This document shows positions 17,617 to 25,208 of a stretch of DNA of 29,695 bases, one piece after another. The translations under genes were made by a program, and so were the position numbers. The notes beneath the pieces were generated by a model. It saw only the letters and a list, made by a program, of their open reading frames with translations. It was not told where the DNA came from and did no database searches. The first letter of the stretch is position 1. Every line of letters starts with the position of its first letter. This DNA comes from Acidobacteria bacterium 37-71-11 (GTDB taxonomy: Bacteria > Acidobacteriota > Thermoanaerobaculia > Thermoanaerobaculales > Thermoanaerobaculaceae), in assembly GCA_002279285.1 (NCBI GenBank), contig NCBR01000086.1, positions 1 to 29,695 on the forward strand, given 5' to 3'.

Positions 17617-18174
17617 TCATGCGTTTGCGGGTCCTCGGAGGAGATTCCGAACCCGCCCAACGACGCGCTCCAGATGTGCGACTTCCTCCCGGTCGCGCGG
17701 GTTCGCTGCTGTCGCCGCCAGTGCCGCCACAGCGCCGTCGAGCCGCTCCAGACACTCAAGCTCCTTTCCGCCCACCTTGGCAAGCAGCGTCGCCGAGCGC
17801 ACGAGGTTGTCCTCACCGATGAGGCGCCTCACCTCCCGCATGAACTTCCGCTGCGTCTCGTCGGACGCCACCAGGAACTTTCGGTGATGCGCCACGGCAA
17901 GGCACGCCGCTTCGCCAGCACCCAAACTTTCCTTGAGGCTCGCAAGGAGTGCTTCTTCTTCTAATGATTGCAAAGCCGTCGCCACAACAATGCCGGTAGC
18001 GATCGCTTCCTGTAGCGCTCGAGCCTGCTCTGGTCGCCGCACCTCGTCCATCACCTCCTCAACCACCAGAAATGAATAGCGCGCAACCCGGGCAACATCG
18101 TGCAAAACTCCGAGCTTCACGAGATCGATGATCACGTTGGCATCCAGGACGAGGGGAACGAACTCCCGATCCAC
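17617..18174 (-). CDS. PIN-domain protein, putative ribonuclease
   Basis: This 185-residue protein begins DREFVPLVLDANVIIDL, the first strand and acidic residue (Asp11) of a PIN domain. It continues with VVEEVMDEV (Glu40 or Glu44), GAGEAACLAVAHH (Glu88) and FLVASDETQRKF (Asp105), so all acidic positions expected for metal-dependent RNA cleavage are present. It resembles the DUF3368/PIN group of predicted nucleic-acid-binding proteins found in toxin-antitoxin modules. The C-terminal 60 residues are helical and unrecognised. Only GTG at 18174 fits the domain start. It lies 20 bases after the stop of the upstream regulator and 79 bases before the nuclease gene, all on the same strand. It could be a toxin, or a processing nuclease acting with the ERCC4 protein. 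Confidence 0.8.
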   Translation of the reverse strand: MDREFVPLVLDANVIIDLVKLGVLHDVARVARYSFLVVEEVMDEVRRPEQARALQEAIATGIVVATALQSLEEEALLASLKESLGAGEAACLAVAHHRKFLVASDETQRKFMREVRRLIGEDNLVRSATLLAKVGGKELECLERLDGAVAALAATAANPRDREEVAHLERVVGRVRNLLRGPANA

Positions 18175-18194
18175 CGCCGTGTCCCCGCGCCCGC

Positions 18195-19433
18195 CTACTC
18201 GTGCCGCCGCTGTGCCAGTGGGATCTCGTAGATCTCATCCTCCACCAGCCCGGCCAGCTTGAGTAGCTCGACAAGCTTCTGGCGAGAGATCTCGTCAGCC
18301 GCCGCCGCGTCGAGCGCCAACGAAAACAGGCGCTGCTCTGCAGGTGGCAGGCGCGGCCTCTCCGGCGGCTTCAACTCGGCATCGAGGCCGCCGACGAAGC
18401 CCGCCAGTTGCGTGCCATAGCCCTTCACTTCCTCTTCGAAGAACCGCTCCCTTCGCTGGGCGCTGATCAGGCGCAGGTTGAACAGCCGCCAGATCACCGA
18501 GGCTCGGCTAGCCCCGAAGTAGTTGGCGAGGCGCGTCACATCCCAGATGTCGATCTCTCGCGCCCGGGTGGTGCGGCGGGTCTCGTAGGCGCCCTCGGCT
18601 TCACGAACCTCGCCCCCCGCCGAAACCCGGCTGCGCTGGCCCTTGCCCATCCGCGCCAGGAAACCTCGCACGCCCTCGGCCGGCATCAGGAACGCGGCCG
18701 CGAACGCGTCCGCGCGCACCTCGACGGGGTCCTTGCGCTGCGCTTCACGGCTCACGATCCCGGGGGATGCGGCCACATCTGCAAGCGCATGGCAGTACTC
18801 ATGAGCCAGCGAGAAGCGCTGCCGCGTCGTGGCGTCGCCTGTGTTGATCGCGCAGGTCACCGCTCGTTTCGCAACAAACGTCAGGCCGGAAACTCCTGCG
18901 GGGAGTTTGAGCCCGAGCACCAGGACACCCTCGCTCTGGAGCACCGCCGCGGGGTCGTCGATCGGGTCCACGCCGAGCCGCAACCGCTGGCGCTCGCTCT
19001 CTGCAAGCTCGGCGCCCTGCGTCACCGCTTCCCACGTCGTGGCAGGCTTGGTGAGCGAGTACTGCGGCAAGCGTGGTCCCATGCGCTCGAGGCCGAGGAT
19101 CGACTCCAGGCTCAGGATCGCGTTCACCACCTCGATGCCGCGGCTCATTCCGGCCTGCGTCTCGGGATCCTGCCGCGCCTCGGGCAGCGCCCGCCACACT
19201 TGCGCCACCCCATCGCGCTCGAACGTCTCGTCGAAGAAGTCGTGCATCGGCCGACCGAACAGCCGCGCCAAGGTTGCCAGCTCGATGCTCGAAACCTTGC
19301 GATTCCCGGCCTCGATCTGCACCACCGCAGGGCGCGACATACCGAGCGAGCGCGCGACGTCGTCTTGTGTGAAACCAGCTGCCTCACGCGCCTGGCGGAT
19401 GCGTCTAGCGAGTTGCTCGTGAGTGATCGGCAT
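18195..19433 (-). CDS. XRE helix-turn-helix / ImmA-IrrE (M78) metallopeptidase fusion
   Basis: A 412-residue protein. Residues 5-60 are an XRE-type DNA-binding domain (ARRIRQAREAAGFTQDDVAR, SLGMSRPAVVQIEAGNRKVS). Residues about 150-260 are an M78 peptidase domain with the zinc motif HEYCH at 211-215 and the downstream acidic helix EVRADAFAAAFLMP at 238-251. The C-terminal 150 residues are helical and unassigned. In known systems, ImmA of ICEBs1 and IrrE of Deinococcus cleave XRE-type repressors after DNA damage; here both functions are in one chain (COG2856 type). It is first in an operon with a PIN protein and an ERCC4 nuclease, so it probably represses the operon and may relieve repression by proteolysis. 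A sigma-70-like promoter and a palindrome lie directly upstream. Codon and base composition look less GC-rich than in neighbouring core genes. Confidence 0.9.
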   Translation of the reverse strand: MPITHEQLARRIRQAREAAGFTQDDVARSLGMSRPAVVQIEAGNRKVSSIELATLARLFGRPMHDFFDETFERDGVAQVWRALPEARQDPETQAGMSRGIEVVNAILSLESILGLERMGPRLPQYSLTKPATTWEAVTQGAELAESERQRLRLGVDPIDDPAAVLQSEGVLVLGLKLPAGVSGLTFVAKRAVTCAINTGDATTRQRFSLAHEYCHALADVAASPGIVSREAQRKDPVEVRADAFAAAFLMPAEGVRGFLARMGKGQRSRVSAGGEVREAEGAYETRRTTRAREIDIWDVTRLANYFGASRASVIWRLFNLRLISAQRRERFFEEEVKGYGTQLAGFVGGLDAELKPPERPRLPPAEQRLFSLALDAAAADEISRQKLVELLKLAGLVEDEIYEIPLAQRRHE

Positions 19434-19459
19434 GTCTTCCTCCCACCTTCGAACATCTC

Positions 19460-19475
19460 TGACCGAAGCCGGTCA
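19460..19475 (-). promoter_or_regulatory. Palindromic operator candidate of the XRE-PIN-nuclease operon
   Basis: TGACCG-AAGC-CGGTCA is a perfect 6-base inverted repeat around a 4-base centre. It lies 26 bases upstream of the regulator's ATG and overlaps the predicted transcription start just downstream of the -10 box. Size and position suit a dimeric XRE repressor acting on its own operon. Function is inferred. Confidence 0.5.
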
Positions 19476-19480
19476 TCATT

Positions 19481-19509
19481 ACGTTAGTATTCAGAGCGTT
19501 CGTTGTCAA
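19481..19509 (-). promoter_or_regulatory. Sigma-70-type promoter of the XRE-PIN-nuclease operon
   Basis: On the minus strand there is a perfect -35 box TTGACA (19504-19509), a 17-base spacer, then TAACGT (19481-19486) as -10 box. It lies in a locally AT-rich stretch that contrasts with the surrounding sequence. Transcription would begin near 19474, inside the palindrome at 19460-19475. Confidence 0.6.
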
Positions 19510-19926
19510 TGTGTAGCAGTGTAGTGTTCGTTTAATCCGAGCTCACCGCGGTTCCGCCGATCACTCGGGGAGGCGGGTGGGAATGCGCGGCAGGCGGTTA
19601 ACGACATCGGCAGACGGGACCGGCATCGGGCGCAGGCAGGTGGACCGAACGTCGGTGCCTGCTGACCGCTTGCGGAGGACGAAGTCAGACAAAAGCGAGT
19701 CCAGGTCGTCGACCAGATTGCCGGCTATGTGTGCGCGGTCTCGCCTCCGCTCCCCGTCGCAATCCAGGCTGCGCGTCGATAGTCGAGCCGAGCGCGCTGC
19801 TCTAGGAAGAGCCGGCCGCGCCGGCCGCAGGCCGCGCGGCCTCTCGCGCCTCCCTCGAAGACGAACATTCAACCGGCAGGCAGGCCCTCGCCACTTGGGG
19901 CGTGTAGCCGCGCCGCCGAAAGTGGT

Positions 19927-20038
19927 AGGGGCCGGTGATCACACTTTGCTGCCGGCGGCCTGACGAGGAGGTACCCATATCGCTCGGCCGGCAAACCAGC
20001 GCTGCCGAACACCAAACAAAGTGTGATGCCCGGCCCCT
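19927..20038. repeat. 112-bp element bounded by 22-bp imperfect inverted repeats
   Basis: The left end (19927-19948) begins AGGGGCCGG and ends ATCACACTTTG. The right end (20017-20038) is its inverse complement at 20 of 22 positions, the two differences being adjacent. Inside is a second inverted repeat, TGCCGGC and GCCGGCA, around a central 30 bases. No transposase is present and no clear target duplication flanks it. It could be a miniature inverted-repeat element, a pair of RAYT/REP-type hairpin ends, or the leftover ends of a deleted insertion sequence. No family is assigned. Confidence 0.55.
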
Positions 20039-20154
20039 GGCAAGGCGCCCGAGGCGGACGCGACGGAGTGTGGCCGGAGGCCACATGAGCACGCGAGCCG
20101 CCGAAGGGCAACGCCTTGCGAGACGCGGCTCCGCCGCGGCTCGCCGGGGGGATC

Positions 20155-20204
20155 GGGGGGTCTAGAGCGGCCGGGCGGGCGGTGGAGCGGCCGCGGGACC
20201 CCCC
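20155..20204 (-). terminator. Long GC-rich hairpin after the beta-barrel gene
   Basis: GGGGGGTC (20155-20162) pairs with GACCCCCC (20197-20204), and inside it GCGGCC pairs with GGCCGC, giving a two-level stem. It lies about 32 bases beyond the stop of the minus-strand gene at 20236. It lacks a T-run, so intrinsic termination is uncertain; it may instead stabilise the 3' end of the transcript. Confidence 0.3.
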
Positions 20205-20235
20205 GCCCGGATAGTGGTCCGCTATCGGCGGCGCC

Positions 20236-22594
20236 CTAGTGGCGAGCGAGGGGACGGAGGATGAAGAGCTCCAGCGTCGGGCGGCGGGGACCGGGGGTGG
20301 CGATCGGGAACCCGACGCTCCCCTGCACCAGCGTCCCCCACGGTCCCGGCACCGTCAGGCCGAACCCGGCGCCGGAGAGCGGGCGGGCGCGGTAAACGCC
20401 GTCGATGTCGCGCACCCAGCCCGCGTCCACACCGGCTTCGCCGCGCACCGTCGGCGACAGCGGCAGCGACAGCGACGCCCGCAGCACGCCGAGGCGCTCG
20501 GGGAGCACGCGGTCCGACGCGATGCCGCGGATGTGGACGCCGCCGAAGCGCGACGGCGCCGGCGCGGAGAACCGGTCGAGGTCGTGCCCGGCCCACGCTT
20601 CCGCGTCGAGGTGCAGCTTGGCGAGAGGGAAGAGCGCCTTCTCGTACACCACGAGGAGGCGCGCCCGCTGCCAGTTGGGCCGCGGCGTCTCGCCTCCGTT
20701 GAGGCCCCACGCTCGCCACCGCTGCCGCCACCCCGCCTCGCCGGTGAGGCTGACGGTCGTGGGGCCGAGCGCGGCCTCCGCCTGCAGCTTCGCCACCCCC
20801 TCGAACGTGTCGGACGGGCGCACGAAGCTCGCGGACGCCGTGTCGTCGCGGGAGAAGTCCCAGCGGTTGACCCCGAGGTCCAAGCCGATGCGGACGGCGC
20901 CCAGCGAGGTCGCGACCCCGGCGCCGAAGCTCTGCCGCTGCGTCTTGACCGCCTCGCCCTCCTGCTCGCGCCCTCCCCGATAGCGAGTGTTGGAGAACGG
21001 GAGCAGCTGGACGAACGCGCGCAGCGAGAGCTCCGCGCTGCCGCGCCGGGCCGACCAGGCGGCGTCGTTGACGACCCCGGCCGCGAGCAGCCTGAACTGC
21101 TCCCCCTTGCCACGGAAATTGAAATCCTGGATCTGCAGGCCGCCGAACGGCACCGGGTAGGTCAGGCCCGGGTCGTAGGCGACGCCCGCGATCAGGAAGC
21201 GCTGCGAAGCCCGGGCCGCGCCGCCGGGGACGCGCCCGCCCTTGCCGTCGGGGACGAGCGGCACGATGCCGGCCGCCGTGTCGCGCAGCATCCGGTGGCT
21301 GCGGGCGTACGCGCCCGAGCGGGCGGCCGCGAAGCCGGCGGGGTCGAGCACGACGTCCGTCAGCACCAGTTCCCGGTGCACGGTCGCGGCGCCGCCGAAC
21401 GCCGACATGAGGTCGTCCGCGGACACCCGCGCCGGGAGCCACACCGTGTCACCGGCCAGCTGGATCGGGGTGTAGACGGTGACGGCGCGCGTGCTGCGCA
21501 CGTCGCCGGGCAGGTTCTCGGCGCTCTCGTCGAACTCCACGAGGCCGAACGTGGCGGCATCGATGAACGCGGTGCCGCGCCGCACCGCGCCGCCGGGGCG
21601 GGTGTCGGCGAAGGTAAGCGCGAAGCAGCGCCGGCCCGGTGATCTCCCAGTCGCGCCCGACGCCACGCTCCCAGAACGCCGGGCCGGCGAGCGTCACCTC
21701 GAAGCTGCGCGACAACTCGGCCACCCACACCCGCACAAGGAGGCGCTGCTCCGCCTGCCAGCGGGGCGCCAGCTGCTCCTGCCGCGCCGCGGCGCGCTGG
21801 TGGCGCGCCAGCACCTCGGCCGCGGACGGCATCCGCTCGCCGCTCACCTCGACCTTCTCGAACGCGCTCCCGGCGTCCGCCGGGCGCGCCGCCACCAGTA
21901 CGCCGCCCCGCGCCAGCGCCGGCAGCATCGCGACAACACTGTTGCCGCGCCGCTGCAGCGGGAGGGGGGTCGGGCCACCGGCCAGAAGCGTGGCGGCGCC
22001 GTACCAGGCGCCCGGGAGCGTCACTGCACCGCCCGGGAACTCGGCGGGGATGCCAACCACGGTGGCCAGGTCGGCGGCCCGCATCGCGGTCGCCAGCTCG
22101 CGCCCTCCGGCGCGTGCCGCCTGCGGCTCGGGAAGCAGCCCCGCTAGCTGGTGCTCCCAGGCGGGGTCGGGGCGCCCGACCAGCACTGCGGCGGCCCCGG
22201 CGGCGAGCGCGGCGACGGCGGCCGCAGCATCGTCCGCCGTGACAACCAGGGGAAGACCGCCGAGGCGGGCCTGGCGGTCGGGCAACGCCGCAAGATCTGG
22301 CGCCGGCTCGAGGCAGAAGCCGTCCAGGTATGATCGCAGCGCGGCCGGAGGCGCCGCGCGCCCGATGCCAACCACCGGCACCCCGCGCGCAGCGAGCGCT
22401 ACGGCCGTCTCGAGCCAGCGCTGGCCGGGCGCGGCCGGTGGCGGCGGCAGCTCGAGCAGGTAGCCTTCGGCGCCCGCGGCCGGGACACCCGCACCGATGC
22501 CCACGAACGCCCACCGCGATACCCCGCCGCGGGGGTCGGCGATGACGGGAGGAAGCACCGGCGCGGCGGCGAGCAGCAGCGTGGCGATGAGCAT
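20236..22594 (-). pseudogene. Exported protein with C-terminal beta-barrel, one-base frameshift near 21634
   Basis: Two overlapping frames make one gene. The first starts at 22594 with a signal peptide (MLIATLLLAAAPVLPPVIA) and is collinear to WERGVGRDWEITG near 21636. The second continues at once with RRCFALTFADTRPGG and runs to 20236. Removing one base from the GGGCC at about 21631-21637 restores a single 785-residue reading frame. Residues about 20-200 alternate hydrophobic strands and helices, suggestive of an alpha/beta fold. Residues about 335-430 (TAFIDAATFGLVEFDESAENL and following) resemble beta-rich periplasmic domains. The last 350 residues have alternating strands and end LELFILRPLARH, like BamA-type surface-antigen barrels. 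It is probably an outer-membrane protein of unknown role. Whether the frameshift is real or a sequencing error cannot be told. The ATG has no ribosome site but a -10 box just upstream. Confidence 0.65.
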
Positions 22595-22602
22595 GAGAGA
22601 CC

Positions 22603-22611
22603 TTTATAGCA
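22603..22611 (-). promoter_or_regulatory. Extended -10 promoter, probably giving a leaderless transcript
   Basis: On the minus strand TGCTATAAA (TG-N plus a near-consensus TATAAT box) ends 8 bases before the ATG at 22594. Transcription would start at or within two bases of the start codon. The short gap GGTCTCTC contains no Shine-Dalgarno, consistent with leaderless translation. Confidence 0.45.
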
Positions 22612-22672
22612 GACGCCGCAGGTGGCGCCGAGAGAAGACAAGAAGAGACAAAAGATAGAGGTGCGCGGGCGA

Positions 22673-22734
22673 GGGCGCCCGCGCCACAGGACGCTGGGCG
22701 CCCGCGCCACAGAGAATTAGCGCTCGCGCCGCAG
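22673..22734. repeat. Short tandem repeat, 2 exact and 1 degenerate copy
   Basis: The 17-base unit GGGCGCCCGCGCCACAG occurs at 22673-22689 and 22696-22712, a 23-base period. A degenerate third copy (GCGCTCGCGCCGCAG) lies at 22720-22734. It fills most of the 162-base gap between the DUF1684 gene and the beta-barrel gene. The unit contains the self-complementary GGGCGCCC, so each copy can form structure. Confidence 0.6.
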
Positions 22735-22756
22735 GCGACAGACGGGGGCGGCGGGC

Positions 22757-23355
22757 TCAGTGATGCCCGGGCGGCATCATCTCGCCGGCTTCGATCGCGA
22801 ACTTGACGGTGTTCTCCGGCGGGGTGATCGGGCAGCGGCCGGTGATGCCGTAGGCGCAGTCGGGGTTGTAGGCGCGGTTGAAGTCGAGGCTCACGACCCC
22901 GCCCGGCAGGCGCTCGCGCCGTACGTCTGCTTCCCCGCCCCCGCGTCCCGAAACGGCAGGAACAGGTGATCCGGGTAACTGGCGCGCATGTCGTCGAGCT
23001 GGTAGATCGAGAGCACCGCCTCGCCGTTCGGAAAACGGAGCCGCACCCGGCCGACGCGGTGGGCGGGGCGCTGTTCGCCGTTGCTGGCGGCGATCGTCAG
23101 CGGCTCGGGGGGAACCACCGGCTCGATCATCGCCTGGAAGCGGTACGCCGGGCTGAACGGGTAGAACCGAAGGCCCTTGAACTCCGCCACGGCGGCAGCG
23201 GGCAGCGCGGCCTTCACCGCCTGCTCGCGCTCCTGCCGGTACCTGAGTTCGGGGGTAGGCAGCGGCGCGTGACAACCGCCGAGCACAACGAGAAAACACG
23301 CGATCCCGCCCCCGAGCAGGACCGGCGCGCGCGGGTGGGCCGTGGCGGAGCGCAC
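22757..23355 (-). pseudogene. DUF1684 family lipoprotein, one-base frameshift near 22916
   Basis: The first frame starts at GTG 23355 with a lipoprotein signal (CFLVVLGGC, lipobox LGGC). It carries FYPFSPAYRFQAMIEP, RLRFPNGEAVLSIYQLDD and LFLPFRDAGAGKQTYGA, then runs into a stop at 22891. The second frame carries the family's C-terminal signature SLDFNRAYNPDCAYGITGRC and PITPPENTVKFAIEAGE, ending at 22757. DUF1684 proteins have exactly this order (FRD-TYG, LDFNRAYNP-CAY, CP-PPEN). Adding one base in the GCGAGCGC at about 22912-22920 gives an uninterrupted 199-residue protein. The family's function is unknown; relatives are often secreted or lipoproteins. It follows the upstream gene by 12 bases. 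Confidence 0.8.
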
Positions 23356-23367
23356 GCGACCCCCGCG

Positions 23368-24111
23368 TCAGAAGATCACGTGCTGCACGTAGAAGTTCTC
23401 GGGGGTGACCTTGCCGGTCGCCAGCTCCGCGGCGTCGGCGGCCGAGAGCCGGAACACGCCGGCCTCCTTCCCCGACTCGTTGAGCATCTGCACCTCGACG
23501 CGCTCGGGCAGGCGCCCGGGCGCCTTCTTCGCCAGCAGCTCGTACGTCTCCGCCACCGCCATCAGCGCCTTGAGCGTCTCGGGCTGGCCGTTGACCGAGA
23601 TCTCGATGAACAGGTACGCCGGCTGCGTCCCCTGGCTGGTGCGGTACAGGTACAGGTGGTAGCTCTCGAGCCCCTGCTGGAACGCCTCCTCCACCTGTGG
23701 GTCGCGGTAGTGGGTATCGCGGAACGTGATGCCTGGGGTCGGTGTCGGGAGCGCCGCGTCGCCGATCTTGGCCGCCAATCCCTCCTGGAGGTGGCCGAGG
23801 GCCGTTATGAGAGGCGTCGGGGTCGGCGTAGGCACCACCTTCTTGGCGTCGACCCAGGCCAGCAGCTGGGCGTCGCCCAGGCCCTGGCTGTTGACCTTGT
23901 CGGTCGCCTCGACGTCGATCTGCGAAAGCGGGATCGACGTGTAGGTGCCGATCTTGCTCACGAACAGCGCGTTGGGGCCCTTGACCTGGTACTTGTCCCT
24001 GGCGACGACGCGGCCGCCGTTGCGCAGGATCAACACGTAGACGGCCCACGCCGACTGCGCCGCGATCAGGAAGACCACGCCCATGACACCGAAGAGAACG
24101 GCCCTCTTCAC
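23368..24111 (-). CDS. Secreted protein of unknown function
   Basis: A 247-residue protein with a clear Sec signal peptide (KRAVLFGVMGVVFLIAAQSAWA) and then VYVLILRNGGRVVARDKYQVKG. This suggests a small beta domain that reads like the opening found in many proteins that handle a key or constant table. Two proline-threonine linkers (PTPTPTPL and PTPTPGI) separate it from a C-terminal domain (about 125-247) with YRDPQVEEAFQQGLESYHLYLYR. I do not recognise the family. GTG at 24111 has GGAGG eight bases upstream. It is divergent from the DAHP synthase gene and first in a likely operon with the DUF1684 lipoprotein, so both probably act in the envelope. Confidence 0.75.
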   Translation of the reverse strand: MKRAVLFGVMGVVFLIAAQSAWAVYVLILRNGGRVVARDKYQVKGPNALFVSKIGTYTSIPLSQIDVEATDKVNSQGLGDAQLLAWVDAKKVVPTPTPTPLITALGHLQEGLAAKIGDAALPTPTPGITFRDTHYRDPQVEEAFQQGLESYHLYLYRTSQGTQPAYLFIEISVNGQPETLKALMAVAETYELLAKKAPGRLPERVEVQMLNESGKEAGVFRLSAADAAELATGKVTPENFYVQHVIF

Positions 24112-24112
24112 T

Positions 24113-24144
24113 TTGACAACCTCCCTGCCTCGGCTAGTATAGCC
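24113..24144. promoter_or_regulatory. Divergent promoter region with palindrome, DAHP synthase / secreted protein
   Basis: For the plus-strand gene there is TTGACA (24113-24118), a 16-base spacer and TAGTAT (24135-24140). The minus strand carries TATACT (24136-24141), a near-consensus -10 for the divergent gene. Both -10 boxes lie within the palindrome GGCTA-GTA-TAGCC (24132-24144), so one bound protein could block both directions. The minus -35 is not recognisable. Confidence 0.55.
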
Positions 24145-24164
24145 TCTGTCTTGGGGGAGCGACG

Positions 24165-25202
24165 ATGCTGATTGTCATGACGGTTGGGGCCACCCCCCAA
24201 CAAGTCGAGCGGGTCATCGAGCGGGTCATCTCGCTCGGGCTGAAGGCGCACCCGATCCCGGGCGCGCAGCGGGTGGCGATCGGGATCACCGGCAACCAGG
24301 GCGCGGTGGAACCGGCCCTGTTCGAGAGCCTCTCCGGGGTGCTCGAGGTCATCCCGGTCTCGCACCCGTACAAACTCGTCAGCCGCGAGGCCAAGCCCGA
24401 GAACAGCGTCGTCGACGTCGGCGGCGTCCCGGTCGGCGGCGACAACTTTGCCGTGTTCGCCGGTCCCTGCTCGGTCGAGACCCCGGAGCAGACCTTGGCG
24501 ATCGCCCGCGCCGTGCGCTCGGCGGGGGCGCAAGTCCTGCGCGGCGGCGCGTTCAAGCCGCGCACCTCGCCGTACGCGTTCCAGGGGCTGGGCGAGCCCG
24601 GCCTGGCGATTCTGCGCGACGTCGGCCGCGAGGTTGCGATGCCGGTGGTCTCCGAGGCGCTCGACGAGCGCTCCCTGGAGCTGGTGACCGAGTACTGCGA
24701 CATGATCCAGATCGGCGCCCGCAACATGCAGAACTACTCGCTGCTGCGCTCCGTCGGGCGCGGGCGCAAGCCCGTGCTGCTCAAGCGCGGCATGGCGGCG
24801 ACCGTGGAGGAGTTGCTGATGGCGGCCGAGTACCTGCTGGCGGAGGGTAACTATCAGGTCGTGCTGTGCGAGCGCGGGATCCGGACGTTCGCCGACCACA
24901 CCCGCAACACCCTCGACCTCGCCGCGATCGTGGCCGTGCAGCGCCTCTCGCACCTACCGATCATCGTCGACCCGTCGCACGGGACCGGCAAGCGCCACAA
25001 GGTGGTGCCGCTCGCTCGCGCCGCCGCCGCCGCCGGCGCCGACGGTCTCATGATCGAGGTCCACACCGAGCCCTCGCACGCGCTCTCCGACGCCGCCCAG
25101 GCGATCCTCCCGGAGGAACTCGCCCAGCTGCTCGGCCAGCTCCCGCTCCTGCTCCCGCTCACCGGGCGCCATCTGGCGGCGGCCCTGGCGCTGTCCGCAT
25201 AA
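24165..25202 (+). CDS. aroF: 3-deoxy-7-phosphoheptulonate synthase (DAHP synthase, type I beta)
   Basis: This enzyme performs the first step of the shikimate pathway: phosphoenolpyruvate plus erythrose-4-phosphate gives DAHP. It has 345 residues. Residues 1-70 are the small ferredoxin-like regulatory domain (LIVMTVGATPQQVERVIERV) of the Thermotoga-type enzymes, which mediates feedback inhibition by aromatic amino acids in characterised members. The TIM barrel follows with FAGPCSVETPEQT, LRGGAFKPRTSPYAFQGLG, IQIGARNMQN, LLKRGMAAT, LCERGIRTF and VDPSHGTGKRHKV, holding the PEP, E4P and metal ligands. ATG at 24165 follows GGGGGAG. A -35/-10 pair lies immediately upstream, shared with a divergent gene. 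aroA, a later pathway gene, is about 15 kb away. The symbol aroF is the usual one for this subtype, though naming varies. Confidence 0.95.
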   Translation: MLIVMTVGATPQQVERVIERVISLGLKAHPIPGAQRVAIGITGNQGAVEPALFESLSGVLEVIPVSHPYKLVSREAKPENSVVDVGGVPVGGDNFAVFAGPCSVETPEQTLAIARAVRSAGAQVLRGGAFKPRTSPYAFQGLGEPGLAILRDVGREVAMPVVSEALDERSLELVTEYCDMIQIGARNMQNYSLLRSVGRGRKPVLLKRGMAATVEELLMAAEYLLAEGNYQVVLCERGIRTFADHTRNTLDLAAIVAVQRLSHLPIIVDPSHGTGKRHKVVPLARAAAAAGADGLMIEVHTEPSHALSDAAQAILPEELAQLLGQLPLLLPLTGRHLAAALALSA

Positions 25203-25208
25203 GGCCCT

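Larger units (their letters stand above)
19510..20235. other. Gene-free stretch next to the XRE operon
   Basis: I find no supported gene in these 726 bases. Open frames exist on both strands, for example minus 19561-19872, but they have no recognisable motif, no ribosome site and arginine/proline-rich content typical of chance frames in GC-rich DNA. The stretch holds the inverted-repeat element at 19927-20038 and the hairpin at 20155-20204. Together with the nearby XRE operon this looks like an accessory insertion between core genes. Confidence 0.5.

Noticed and set aside
19561..19872. Minus-strand open frame of 103 codons beside the XRE operon
   Set aside because: No recognisable motif, no ribosome site, composition like a chance frame; I could not support it as a gene or a transposase remnant.
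22673..22734. CRISPR array
   Set aside because: Only two exact 17-base copies with 6-base gaps and no cas genes; the spacing is far too short.
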